Source of the DNA: Cunninghamella blakesleeana
Taxonomy: Eukaryota; Mucoromycota; Mucoromycetes; Mucorales; Cunninghamellaceae
Assembly (NCBI GenBank): GCA_017871115.1
Contig: JAFCIZ010000003.1
Location: 559,001-623,000, forward strand
DNA length: 64,000 nucleotides
Reading direction: 5' to 3'
The position numbers and the translations under genes were made by a program. The number at the start of each line of letters is the position of its first letter. The stretch's first letter is position 1. Below the pieces are notes generated by a model. The model saw only the letters and a program-made list of their open reading frames with translations. It made no database searches and was not told where the DNA came from. Positions 44,704 through 57,010 of the stretch are shown here, one piece after another.

Positions 44704-45923
44704 AATTTTTCAAAAAAAAAAAATTATCATATTTTGCTTATTTATTATGGTGATCAATATATATATCTCGCAATAATTATAATCTGTTTAATTACCTTAT
44801 AAAAATCATTGATAATTCGATTTGTCCATTGAATAGTACCAGTATAAGTAGTATTATCTGGTAAGCCTCCAATAGTTAATTTTCCATTTGTTGATTCTAA
44901 ATCCTCTTCTTTATCTGTACTATCAAAATAAACACTGAACAGATTACGCTGAATCATTCCATTGCTAATTAATTGATCTATGGGTGTCTTCCATATTTCT
45001 TGTCCTATATATCGTTATAATAACAATAACAATAACAATAAAAAAGAAAATGAATATAAATATATATGTCTATACATATCCCATCGTTTATATTGTTATT
45101 ATTGTTTAACTAATTATATTATTTACTAGTATTAAAATTTTTAGAGGCCAAACTAGGAGCTAAACCAAATATACCATTAATACCATCGTCTAGTAGACCT
45201 TTTGTTACTTGAGCTGCTACACCAAAAGTTTGATTTTTAATTTCAACTATATTACCAATGGTAATAGTATCTTGACCTACTTGGCCACTTGCTTCACCAG
45301 AACCATAAGTTAATGCAAATTTATTATTTTTTTTCAATTGGTACGTTTTAGATACCGATGGATCGAAGTATTGTATGTTTTTTGTGGTGGATGGACAAGT
45401 TGTTTGACTGCATTCGACCGATGGTACCCATAAAATAGCTGAACCTGTGTCAATTACCAAATTAAAATCTTTTCTTGGATGACCTCTATATATATATATT
45501 AAAAAGTTAGCGTTCACAATATATTATTATTATTATTATTATTATCATTATTTACTTTTTATTTTTTATTTTTTACTTACATTCCAACAGTGACTAAATA
45601 CTATAATAATAATAATAATAATAATAATATTTAAATATATAAGTATATGCGTATATCATAGTTTTATCTTTATTTTTATTTAAATATTTTACACTCCATA
45701 AATAATTATCAATTCCAACGTTAAAAGACGATCGTTTTCTTCTATTGATAGTATTATATAATTTTCTTTGATGGTTATATCTAATTTTTCGATGAGATAA
45801 CAATTTATTCACTGGATCAAAAATAGATATCTTGTTTTTTTTAATATCTAACACCAATGGTTTTTGTGCTTGAACAACAAAAAAGAATGTTAATAATAAA
45901 ATGAAACTTTTTTGAACAATCAT
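44191..45923 (-). CDS. Secreted pepsin-like aspartic protease (family A1)
   Basis: Five exons (45923-45693, 45600-45581, 45485-45127, 45004-44796, 44670-44191) give 432 residues in frame; exon 2 is only 20 nt. A signal peptide (FILLLTFFFVVQAQ) is followed by a basic propeptide with the likely processing site RRKRSS. The mature enzyme begins near NYLWSVYLVTVGIGHP. The first catalytic motif is VIDTGSAILWVPS, the flap region is LTYGSGEASGQVG, and the second catalytic motif is GITDTGSTMIIF. Both aspartates and both Gly-Ser pairs are intact. The first-lobe disulfide pair (ECSQTTCPS) is present. The enzyme should be an acid-active secreted or vacuolar endopeptidase. The C-terminus has a short Asn-run tail. 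A GPI anchor site was not recognised. Fungal homologues support nutrition, but no specific substrate can be given. Confidence 0.92.
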
Positions 45924-46417
45924 TTTTTTTTATAAATATGAGTATTATGTTTTTTTCTTCTTCAAAAAGTGAGAAAGAAAAAGAAAAGAAACGAGAGGGA
46001 AGGAAAAATTAATTAATTTATATTATAGTTTTATCTTATTTTATTTGATAAGGTTTATAAGAACGACACTATATACATAAAAAATTAAAAAGGTCTTTGT
46101 TATCCCCATTATTGTGTTTTTAACTAAATTCTACCTTTTTTCATTATTCCATATTTTACACATTATTTTTTAGAGAAGAACATGAGCTTTATATATATAT
46201 ATATATTATATTAAAAAAAAGAAAAGAAAAGTCTTTAAACTAGGGGGAGATTTAGAATTTTTTGATCTTTTTGTTCACTTGCTTAAAAAGGACCTATTTT
46301 CCTCCTCCTCCTCCTCCTCCTCCGCTCCCTCCTTTTTTTATTTTTATGAAATTGGATAAACTTTAGGGTAAAGAAAATTCATAGGTTTAAACAACTTTGC
46401 TATTTTTTAATACTATC

Positions 46418-46451
<34 letters not shown>

Positions 46452-48922
46452 AATAGTTTTTTATATTATTTTATTTTTTATCATGTACTAATATAAATTA
46501 TTAAGTATAGTAAATAAATCATTTTTTCTTTATTTTATTAGACTAAATATTGAATGTTATTTATAAAAATTTAAATGGAAAATAAAAATATGTAGTAAAA
46601 TAAAATTACCTTTTGATTACTGCTAAATTCTTACTACATAAACTATAAACAATATGAAAAAAGTTCGGATTTGATTTTAAAAGTCCCTCCTCATTGATAT
46701 TTTTTATTTTGAGATATATAAATACAAACTCTAATAGATTTTTTTTTTTAGTTTTAAATATATATAAATACTATACTATGTATATTTCGTTAAAAACAAG
46801 AAGAGTATAAAAATATAATTATATTAAAAAAGGGAAGCGTTTTGAGCGCCCGTAAAACTTTCCTAATTAGGTCAGGCTCACTGTATATTTTTACAATTTA
46901 TATAATATTTTAAAAAAAGAGAGTATAGATATCATTAAATTAATGTTATAGTTATCCACTCAACCTGCTGTTTGAATGGATTACATTGAACTATTGTTTA
47001 TTCTTCTAGCCCTTTTCAAATAAATCATAATACTCACATTCAAAATTCTAGAGCCACGCCATTATCCAAGTTTGCGAAAATAAATAAGGTGTTTGAATCT
47101 CTATATTTAATAATTAAAACAAAAAAAAAAAAGTAAAATATATATACATATAATAAAGATTTGATAATAAAAAATATAAATGAAAGAAAAATAAATTTAT
47201 TCAAAATCTAAAAAAAATTATTTAAAAATGAAGAAATTTCGGATGAAAGTTTAATAAAAATAATAAGGTGGGTACTTATTTTTAAATATCTCTCAATCAA
47301 ATAAAGAGCAAATATTCATAATGGTTGAAGTAATAAATCATGATAAATAATTACTAAATAAAATAAATAATTAGGGATAAGTTTTATAAAGGTCATGTTA
47401 CAGGATAATAGAATGCAAAGAGGTGGAGAAAAAGGATAATCATATTGTAGTACTAATGAAGAAAGTACTTCAAAATAAAAATAAAATTAGATAAAATTAA
47501 TATGTTATTTTGGAGTACCTGATTTTGGAACAGAATTGATTTCCATAGGAAGGGGGAAATACATATATAATTTACAGAAAATAGAAAATTAATAATATTA
47601 TTTTAAATGGCATCAGAATTGCATAAAATATATTCTTGATTGTTGGATAAGTATTTACAGATTATTAAATATAGCTTATAATTGATTGCTAATTATATTT
47701 TGATTACTATTTTTTAGCTTGATAATTTGAATAAATAAAATAACGCATCTACTATTATGATGCATTCAGGTATTGTATTGTTCTTTTTAACTTTGGAAAT
47801 TATTTATTGTAGAAATCAAATCATTAATATCAGCCCCATGTCAACGATACTCTTCGAAAATTATCCTATAGAATCATATAAATGTTAAACGAACTGATGC
47901 AATTGCATATTGAAGAGTCTTCACTATATGGGTTGTGAGTAAAGATACGGCGTTGATAAGTATTTTTAAGCGCAAATACATGTAACTACGATTAAATCTA
48001 TGCATATAGAAAATAGGTTTAAAATGTTAACGAATATCTAGACTTTTTCTAGTATCGTGTATTTAATTTATCTATTTTGTATCTAATGCTTAATCAGAGC
48101 CAATATCTCATGCTAAACCTATGACCTTGGCTCGAATAGTTGGACGACACTATTAATGTAAAACATATTATGGTGATGTTCTTAAAAATTAAAATGAGTG
48201 TTTTTAATTTTCTTGTTCATTAAATACATATAAATATCAAAAATACTCAAATTTTATTTTTTATTTGCTTCTAAATAGAGTGTCTTTGAAAAGATCGAAA
48301 AAATGTTTTCATTAGAATCGAATAAAAAACTCTGTATCCTGTCCTAGACTACTTATCATAATATTAAATAATAGTAGCCACTGTAAATTAGTGCTTCTTT
48401 CATGTTATATTAATTTTTATTAATCGTCATCTTACTCTTTTTTTTTTTTTCTTTTTCAAAGAAATACAAAATTTCCTCTCATCATTAATATATAGCTAAA
48501 TATTTGAAACATTATTCGATGGTAAATAATTATTTTCAACATCAATTTCTAATAGTAATTGGGATCAAATACCCCAAAAAACTGAAGATATGACTTAGTC
48601 GAGAAAAAAAATTAGAAAATTAAATAGAACAACGATAATAATAATGGCTTGGTATTATCTTCAATATGTTTTGGTATATATATAAATTAATCTATTTTCA
48701 ATATTTCTTTTTAATATTTTTTAAAAGTAAATAAATATTTTTATTATATAGCAATCTACAGGAGTTTTCTGTTCCTTAAAAATTAAAATATTATATTTTA
48801 TTAATTATATTATTTTACTAAAAATTAAAAAATATACATATTTTAGTAATAATAATAATAATAATAGTGGTGGTGATATTCATAGTAGTAACTTGCTTTA
48901 ATACATATAAGTTATTATAAGT
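45924..48922. other. Longest gene-poor stretch of the window (about 3 kb)
   Basis: No intact gene was recognised. The first part (45924-46450) is simple-sequence-rich, with a CCT/TCC run near 46301-46330 and a TA microsatellite near 46419-46447. The part from about 47400 to 48450 is less repetitive and all frames carry stops. It could hold a decayed gene or an untranslated RNA, but no motif or tRNA-like cloverleaf was found by eye. Confidence 0.45.
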
Positions 48923-51900
48923 TTAAAGTTTGTCACAGAATACATCATAACTCGGAACATCCTTAGATAGTCCTTTTTGTATACGTAACTCACGAACAAT
49001 ATCATAAGCTATTGAAATATAAATAAAAAAAATAATAATGTCAATTATTATCACAATTCTTACCTGTATTATTTCATTTATATTCCACCTTTTTTTTTAA
49101 AATAATAATAATAATAATAATATTTATTTATATATACCTTTATTTCCAGGTTCCAAAGGATTGCCATCCACTAAATTCCAATGATCAAATATCAATTGAA
49201 ATGAAACTTGACCTTCAACCAGAGTACGGAATTCATTCTCTAATTCAAATGATTCATTAACTGGTAAATAAGCTTTTAAATGAATAATCATAGATAATGA
49301 TGATGATAAATCAAGATAATTATCATTTTTATTTTCTTCTATTTCAGTAAGAATCACCGCTCGACGTTGATGAAGTATTTGGCAAACATCATTTAGAACA
49401 AGTACTGAACATTGGATATCAATAAGATAGATAGGTTCTTGAAGAGCTGGTTGAGCGGTTAAGAAGGAGCTATATATTACACGACGACTAGCACCAATGA
49501 TTTGGCCTCCCCCACGACGAAAAGTATCTACATGTAATATAACATCTAATATATTGAATTGACATCCACGTACTTTTTCTTCTGATAAAGGTCCATACTG
49601 TGTGGCCCATTGGAATCCGTAACTGATAGCATCTTTTTCTTCATCAAGTTTTCGTACATCTTTTGTTTCATTTATAAGCTAGATCATTGTTATAATATAA
49701 AAAAATGAGAATGGAAAAGATAGATTAACATTTATAGCATTTAATTCCATTTTTCTTTTTTCTTTTCTTTTTTTAACAATGAAATAGAAGGGAATGAAAA
49801 TAATATCAATTTACCAAGTTAGTACCAATATAACCGGGGCCAAAGCACCAAATATTTTTAGCGTAATGTTGGTTTAAGCGAAATTGATCGCTTAATTTCT
49901 GAGCGCGTTGTTTCGTATCATCATTAGGTTGAATAGTATCATTCTCAATAGCTGTGATTAAATCTTTATCCAAAGGTGAAGCACGCATAAAAATTTTATT
50001 CCATTTATTTGGTGATTTAGCAAGGCAGGTAATGGAAGAAGACTGAGTTACTGTTTCACAATAAGATACCCATGACTGATCTCTTCCTCTCCTTTTTAGT
50101 GGTACTTTAGCAAATTGTTTTTCCAAGGCCATGAAACTGGTATCTAAATGAAGTTCCCCATTTCCAGTAATTATATGTTCCCCAGTATCATATATATGCA
50201 TTTCTAAACTTGGTGATGGATTTGTAAGTAAAAATTGTTTTAAACCTTCCACCAATTTTGGTAAGTCAGACGGGTGTTTTACATCGACAGCCATTTGAAC
50301 CACAGGTGCATTACAAACTCTCATTATTTTTTTAAAAGGATAATGGTTTTCCAGTGATGATGATGTTGTAGGTTCTGGTGTGACAATTGTACCTGATCCA
50401 ATTTGTAATGGGTCCTTACTAACAAAACATACAATATTACCTGCTGGACAATCATTTACTGCATCTACCATATAATTGCCTCTGATTAAAAACGTTTGTT
50501 GTATAGTTGTTGTCGCTGATTTATCTGTTTTGTACTTTTTTTTAACTTCCGGTCGATAGTCTGGATGAAGCATACAAATAGAAACACCATTACGAACAGT
50601 ACCAGAAAATACGCGGCCAAAAGCATAAAATTGGCTATCATTTTTCGAAGACGTGAATGGAACTATTTTTGACACATAAACCATCAGTGGACCCTGTGGA
50701 TTGCATTGCTTCATACTACGAGCATAGTCATCATCCATAGGACCTTGGTATAAATGAGGAATACGGTAAATTTGAGCTGTTTGAGGTGATGGTAAATGAA
50801 TACAGATCATTTCTAAGAGAGTGTCATCACAAGGTAAAAATTTCTTCATCATCACTTTAAGTAAAATTTTACCTTCCAGTCCTTCTATTTCATTAGTAGT
50901 AAATTTGATATTAATTTTAGAAAAAAAATTGCATAATGCTTCTTTATCTTTTGGTTTGTTAAAAGCATAAGAAAAGATTTTGTAGATAGGATCCAATACA
51001 AATAAATTAAATCCACGTTCAAAAGGTTTCCCATCGTCGTTTGTTCTTTGTTTTCTTGACCATTTTTTTGTTGATGGATTAAAATAATGGTTACCCCATA
51101 ATTTTTTTAGTATTTTTTCTTCATTTATACCAAATTTCTTTGAATAAATTCTAGCAAATTGTTGTAAAGTAAATCCCCACCCATGCAACCCGCTTGTAAA
51201 GGCAACATTATTTTTATTGGGACAAACCTGTACATCACCAAGATTTTCGTCTGCGTAAGTTGCTATTATTCTATTGATAGATTCAATTATATTATTGAAA
51301 GACTATATATAAATATTTATATAATAAAAAAATTTTTTTTTTAAATTATTACTCATTATTATTATTTTTATTTCTTATTATAATTAATTTATTTATATAT
51401 CTTTTTTACTTTATATAATTCTTCTTGTTTAAGTTGGTATTCCAATAAAGCACGATCCATTTTATTAATAACTAGTAAAGGTTTAACAAATTCTCTTAAA
51501 GCCTGTCGTAATAGGTTTTCCGTTTGAAGACAAACACCATCTACACAGTCCACAATTATCAAAGCTCCGTCTGATAAACGAAGAGAAGCAGCAACCTCAA
51601 AAGAGAAATCTGCATGGCCAGGTGTATCCATTAAATTAATCAAAAAACTGTTATTTTCCATTTGTTGATTCTTTTTCGTTTCATCCATAGTATTCTCATT
51701 TGTTTTATTGTTATCAAAACAATGGTTCTTTTTCTTTTCATCATTTTCATCCTTGAGATCTACCTTTTCATCAGCTTTTTTATTTTTATTATCTCTATCT
51801 TTGTCATTATAATTATCATTATTATTAGGAAGAGAATAGTACATAGATATAGCTGTTGATTTGATTGTCATGCCATTATTATCATCATTATTATTATCAA

Positions 51901-52475
51901 GTTTTTCATGTTGAGAAGTACTATTGGATGAAAAATAACCAGCTCTTGCAACTAAGCTATCTTTTAGGATCGTTTTACCATGATTCATATTTCCAATAAC
52001 TGACACATTACGTATATTGGACGAGTAATTCTTAAAAAATAAAATAAAATAAAATAAAATAAAATAAAATAAAATAAAATAAAATAAAATAAAATAAAAT
52101 AAAATAAAATAAAATAAAATAAAATAAAATAAAATGACAGTTTAAAAGTAAAGGCCAAAATAAATAATTAAACTAGTTTTCTTTTTTTCTTTTTTTTTTT
52201 TAATTTATGTATTATAAGATTGTCTATACGATGAAATCTATTACTTTTATTATTATATACCGATTTATTTATTTTTTACCATCAAATTGCGTAATTCTTC
52301 TGTTGAGAGTTTCTAATAAAATGCACAGAAAAAAAATAAATAATATCAATATTAATGTTTTTATCAAAGGTTTATTAATTATGTATATAAATTTAATATA
52401 ATATTCGAATGAAATAAAGCCTGTTGTTATTATAATTAAATACTTCTTAAAGGAAAACTTACCACTGTTGACCAT
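48923..52475 (-). CDS. Divergent elongation factor 2 (eEF2)-like GTPase paralogue
   Basis: Exons 52312-52280, 52030-51410, 51302-49815, 49678-49138 and 49008-48923 keep one frame (about 912 residues from the ATG at 52282). Domain order is that of eEF2: P-loop GNMNHGKT, DTPGHADFSFEVAASLRLSD, NKMDRALLE, LHGWGFTLQQFA, CNAPVVQMAVDVK, GNGELHLD, SYCETVTQSSSITCLAKSPNKWN, RGGGQIIGASRR, KAYLPVNESF and a terminal DKL. Oddities: the eEF2 switch I block (RFTDTRKDEQERG) is replaced by Asn/Asp-rich sequence, keeping only MTIKSTAIS. A charged low-complexity insertion precedes G3. The diphthamide-loop His is Arg (HVDTFRRGGG). The 5' end is unresolved: a candidate ATG exon (52475-52463, MVNS) has a phase that clashes with exon 2. 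Either translation starts at 52282, a microexon is missed, or the gene is decaying. Normal eEF2 drives ribosomal translocation; this copy probably does something altered. Confidence 0.75.
52036..52135. repeat. AAAAT pentanucleotide array (20 units) in an EF-2-like intron
   Basis: Twenty perfect AAAAT units (100 bp) lie inside the intron between the exons ending at 52280 and starting at 52030, immediately next to the 3' splice site. Perfect conservation suggests recent expansion. Confidence 0.92.
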
Positions 52476-52948
52476 GATATAGAAATAAACAATATATATA
52501 GTAGTTTTAGTTGAAGATAAGAAAAAAAGAATGAAATAAATTGAGGAAAAAGATTTAAAAAATACTTTAAAATACTTTTTTTTCAACACCAGCATTTTTT
52601 TTTAATTCTTGGTTTATGCATATTTATTACCCATATTAATATAATTTTTAATAGTTAAAAGATGTTTTTACATATAAAAACCTAATGAATTTTATTATAT
52701 AATAATAAAAAGATGGAAGGTAATTTGAACTCACTTTTTATATTATTTTTTTTTAAAAAATATGGCTGTGTAAGAACTCTGCCTATCTACCGCAGCTTAC
52801 TTTTTTTCTAGTGGGTAAAAACTTTTGTAAACATAACTAGTACTAATAGCAAAGGCTTTACTTTGAACACCCATTTTATAAAATAACAAAAATTAGCACC
52901 ACCATGTAAAAAAGTTATTAATTGGTGATATTTATAATTTTATGAAGT

Positions 52949-52983
<35 letters not shown>

Positions 52984-53234
52984 ATATTAAAATAATATTA
53001 GAATTGGTATAATTTTTTAATTTATTTTAAAAGTAAAGACATTTATTTTTTCATTGAATGCATAAACCAAAATATAAAAAAGTATTATTTTTCATATTAA
53101 TAATTTAATGAGACGTTTAAAATATTTTATTTTTTATCACTTTAAGGTAGTTATGAGTAAACAATAGTTATAAGCTTTTAGATAAAAATAAAACAGATAT
53201 CTTATTTAATAAATTTTATATACAGATAAAAGTT
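52476..53234. other. Intergenic region with long A tract
   Basis: AT-rich DNA upstream of the EF-2-like gene. It includes a 33-base A run at 52950-52982. A small, somewhat less AT-rich patch at 52750-52880 shows no recognisable RNA or protein. A frame at 52269-52595 overlaps the gene's 5' end and is hydrophobic only because of T richness. Confidence 0.5.
52950..52982. repeat. Homopolymer A tract (33 bases)
   Basis: Uninterrupted A run in the spacer between the EF-2-like gene and the decayed LRR-like locus. Confidence 0.8.
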
Positions 53235-53237
53235 ATT

Positions 53238-53892
53238 TTATAAATGAAATCGTTTAAAACGGAAATTATCCACTGATTTGCAATGAATTGAGACACCTAC
53301 AGGTTTCGATATTGTTGTTATGTTTCCCTTTACTATAGATCTAACAGGCTCTGAAGGGATAGATGTGCTGATTCGATATTTACTTTGAAGATATAATAAC
53401 TCCAATTTATCCAAATGCAAATAAGACTTATCGATGGTCATAGTCATTTTATTAATATTGCCATTATTTTATGATGATAATGATAAGAATATCTGGTAGA
53501 GGATAAAATAGAAGGCATACGGTTTTGAGGTTGTGAGGCAGCCAATAGCATTAACATAATTCAAGATAAATATATGCATTGAAGGACACAATTGAAAAAA
53601 TTCTTTTAGTTGATTACTATTCAACTGAATGCTCACACCTTTTATCTTTTATTCTTCTAGTACATAATAATCCACTTGCCGCTGTTGCTGTTGACCATCG
53701 TGCGCCATTTTTCTTTTATGATCCTCATCATCTTCTAATTTTACTATATTACTAATATATGCTATATTCAATTTTTTCACATTAGGAAGAGCGTCTAACC
53801 ACTGATAAATAAAAAAGCTATAATTATAGTAATGACCTCTCCATGATTCAGCTTTGCATAATGTTAATGAAGTAATTGATAAAGAAGCTTGA
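53238..53892 (-). pseudogene. Decayed LRR-like gene remnant (possible F-box/LRR family)
   Basis: Read on the minus strand, about 650 bp look coding in composition but are split over frames. From about 53892 a frame gives SLSITSLTLCKAESWRG and WLDALPNVKKLNIAYIS, the spacing of leucines seen in LRR proteins. It meets a stop at 53649-53651, then resumes in the same frame with NQLKEFFQLCPSMHIFILN. A further shift leads to the last open segment at 53447-53238 (DKLELLYLQSKYRIS), ending in a proper stop. No start codon or F-box was found. It resembles the poorly conserved F-box/LRR proteins abundant in some early-diverging fungi, but that is an inference. A missed intron could explain one break but not all of them. 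Confidence 0.5.
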
Positions 53893-54511
53893 GTAGATTA
53901 ACCATTGATTTGCAAATAGTGTAATAGGCAAGAGGTATTTATACTATATATAAACATATAGATAGAAATGAATTCGAGGAAGATATGTTCTTAAATTCTT
54001 TTGTTTATGAATGCTCTTTGAGAGTCTACCTTAGCCATATCAAATTATTATATTCTTTTAAAGTATTACATCTTGATATTAAAAGACAACAACAGTTGAA
54101 AGTAAATGAGCACTCTTGTATAAAAATACATTTTTGGAATCCATGTTACACTATTGCATCCATGCGTGTGTAACTAAATAACAAAATCAAAAGTGAAATT
54201 ACCATGTTTGCACCAGGAAAAATTAAAAACAATTATGAATCATCTATAATATGAATATGCATATAAACATTGTTATTTTTTTTGAGGGGAAAAAAATCCT
54301 CCTCTCTAACTTCATAATACATGTATATACAAAAATACTCCTTTCTTTTTTATAGTTATTATTCAATATTTATATTTTTTTTAAAAAAAAAAAAAAGAAA
54401 TTGAAATTTTTTAAATATCGTTTTATTGAGATATCAAAGCAACTCTTTGCTTATATTATAAAATTCTATATTATATTTCTTTTTTTAAAAATAAAGTAAA
54501 ATGCTTTTTTT
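53893..54511. other. Spacer, possible further relic sequence
   Basis: A plus-strand 62-codon frame (53985-54173, MFLNSFVYECSLRVYL to a stop) has non-repetitive composition with LLYSFKVLHLDIK, vaguely LRR-like. It has no supporting exon and may be another relic. The rest (54180-54511) is A/T-rich 3' flank of the first MFS gene. Confidence 0.35.
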
Positions 54512-56493
54512 TTACTTTGATGAAAGAGATTTAGTACGTAAATCACAATTCTTCATCATCAATGTAACACTAAAACAAAGAATAGATGCGATAATAGCAT
54601 AAATAATGGTACTATGAATAGCATCTTCTAGAGCCTTGATAACAATGACTTGGATCTCAGGTGATAATGTTCTTACTTTGGTAATGGAAGTACGTACGAA
54701 TTCAATAATAACATCTGCTTCAGGCCCTTTAATATTTTCAATTAAATTATCTTTTAATTTTGCTTGTAAAATACCAGCCGAGATGGCACCTCCTAATAAC
54801 CAACCTGAAGAGCGACATAAAAAGATCATTGATGTAGCTGCTGCATTATCTAAATAAATATATAATAAAAGGAATAATAGTAATAACAATAAAAATAGGT
54901 TCAATAAGAAAGATCTATTTCGTTTGATTTTAATCTATTTTTTCAATCACCTTTTTTCCATCCATTTTTCTTTTTTTTTTAATATTTATTTTTATTTACC
55001 TTTTTGTTCAATATCTGCTACAAGAGCAACCATGGTGGCTACAAACACAGCACCGAATGTATACCCTTCAATATTCATAGTGGTAACGTAAAACCATAAA
55101 GGAGTAGAGTTAGATTGCCAAAAGTAAGTCAATATATTTGAAAGTACATTGAATGCCATTAAAATGATAACATATCTATAATATTTTCCTTTCCATGACA
55201 AATAACGGCCAGCCATTAAACATCCTATAGCTACCATACAAGCTCTTGGACCTACCCATAACCCAGCATAGGAAGGTGCATATCCAAGTACTCCCTAAAT
55301 ACCGAAATAAACATTATTAAAATCAATTTAGTGATACATATCATCCACCTCAAGTTCATGGACTGTTTACTTTTTACTCTACATTCATTTTTTTTTTTTT
55401 TTGAACACTTACAATAAAATATTGAGGAATGACATAAATTAAGGTCATGGTTGAATTACATAAAAAGAAATTATTTAAACAAACAGCTACACAGTTCCGA
55501 TTTTTTAATAATTTTCGAGATACTAAAGGATGTTCAGCCCATTTCATTTCATACATGCCAAACAAAATAAAAAAAGTAGGGGAAATAACTAATAAAGTAA
55601 TAATCAAAGGATCAGACCAAGGTCGTGTATTCCCACCAGAAGAAGCAGCTACTACAAACGATACATTAGCAATAAATAATAAAAGAGCACCCCAATAATC
55701 AATTACTTTTAATTTGGCTTTTAAAGATTTTCCATAATGTTCATTCTCTTTTGTTAAGTTATAATCTTTTAATCGATACACATAGATATATAAAATAAAC
55801 AAGCATGGTGGAATGTTTAAATAAAAGCAATGGCGCCAACCAAAAAAATCAGTGATTAACCCTAAAATAAAATTAAAATAACAAAAGAAATAATAATGTA
55901 TCGTTTAATAAATAGTTACTATTGTTATGGCTATTATTATTATTACCTCCCAAAGGTGCACCTATAGTTGTGCCTAAAGTTTGTGACATATTAATATATG
56001 ATTGATATTGGCCCCTTTTTTGCATAGGCACTAAATCATGAATAAGAATAGAAGATAAAGCAAATAGCCCACCTAAAAAATAATATTATTATAATAAAAA
56101 AAATTATATAAATAAACCCTATTATCATTTTAACTTTCTCCTTTTAAAAATACAATACTGATATATTAACTTACCTCCTCCAAGGCCACTAATGCCTCGA
56201 GCGATTCCTAACACTATCATAGAATTAGCAGCACCACAAGCGAAAGAGCCAACAAGAAAGAAACTAAGAATATATACTAATATAGTTTTTCTTCCAAAAA
56301 TATCACTTAATTTGGCGTCTAAATACCCAGTGGAATAAAATAAAGATATGGATACATGTAGTAAAAAAAAATGTGAACAATAAAGCTCTTTTTTTATAGA
56401 TTTATAGCAATTACTTAAATATAAACTTACACATTGGTTGTAAAGCAGAAGAACTTAATAAATAGGAAGTGATGACCCATACTGAGAGATTAG

Positions 56494-56529
<36 letters not shown>

Positions 56530-57010
56530 AAATATATAAATAAAAAAAAATAGCTGAATATAAGAAAAAGAGAGATAAGAGTTTTTTTTCTCTTTTCTTT
56601 TTTTTTTTTGATCTCCCTTTATATAAAAAAATATTTTATATTTTACCTTTCAAATTCAGTCCCAATAAAATTGAAAATTGTTGCTACAATAGAAGTATCA
56701 AGTGAAGCCAAAAAAGAACCGATACATAAACTATCAAATTGATTATAAACAGTTAAATTATAATAAAAATATAATAATGCTATAATTATTATTATTACTA
56801 TTACTCATTTATTTACCAAAAAGTTAAAAGCGATAAAGAAATATTGCCTAATTTTTTATCGATTTCTTCGGTATATTGATGATCAACATCTTCATTAGCT
56901 ACATGTTCTCGAACACTAATCAATTCATTATTATTTTGATTAGATTGGATGGTATGATATGTTGGATTAGACGTTTGTTTAGTTAATAATCCATCATGTT
57001 CTGTAGCCAT
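54512..57010 (-). CDS. MFS transporter, tandem copy A (DHA2-like drug/basic amino acid family)
   Basis: Eight exons (57010-56817, 56730-56647, 56495-56431, 56318-56175, 56072-55947, 55861-55413, 55294-55000, 54849-54512) yield 564 residues. After a polar N-terminus of about 60 residues come membrane segments with clear MFS motifs: LASLDTSIVATIF (TM1), MYAKLSDIFGRK (motif A loop), GISGLGGGGLFAL, and the motif C region MSQTLGTTIGAPLGG, followed by FFGWRHCFYLNIPPC. This set is typical of the 12-14 helix DHA2-like proteins, including fungal multidrug exporters and vacuolar basic amino acid transporters. It likely exports or sequesters small molecules by proton antiport; the substrate is unknown. 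All intron positions match copy B. No damage is visible. The start is the first ATG, MATEHDGLL. Confidence 0.88.

Noticed and set aside
46800..46910. Possible small RNA at the GC-richer patch near 46835-46890
   Set aside because: No cloverleaf, box C/D or H/ACA signature or known snRNA motif could be matched by eye.
48923..52312. Identification as the U5 snRNP GTPase Snu114 or a mitochondrial EF-G
   Set aside because: The order and wording of motifs (LHGWGFTLQQFA, NKMDRALLE, CLAKSPNKWN, GGGQII, terminal DKL) match cytosolic eEF2; the acidic N-terminal domain of Snu114 and a mitochondrial presequence are absent.
53985..54173. 62-codon plus-strand frame as an independent gene
   Set aside because: No partner exon, start context or family match; it is kept only as possible relic sequence.
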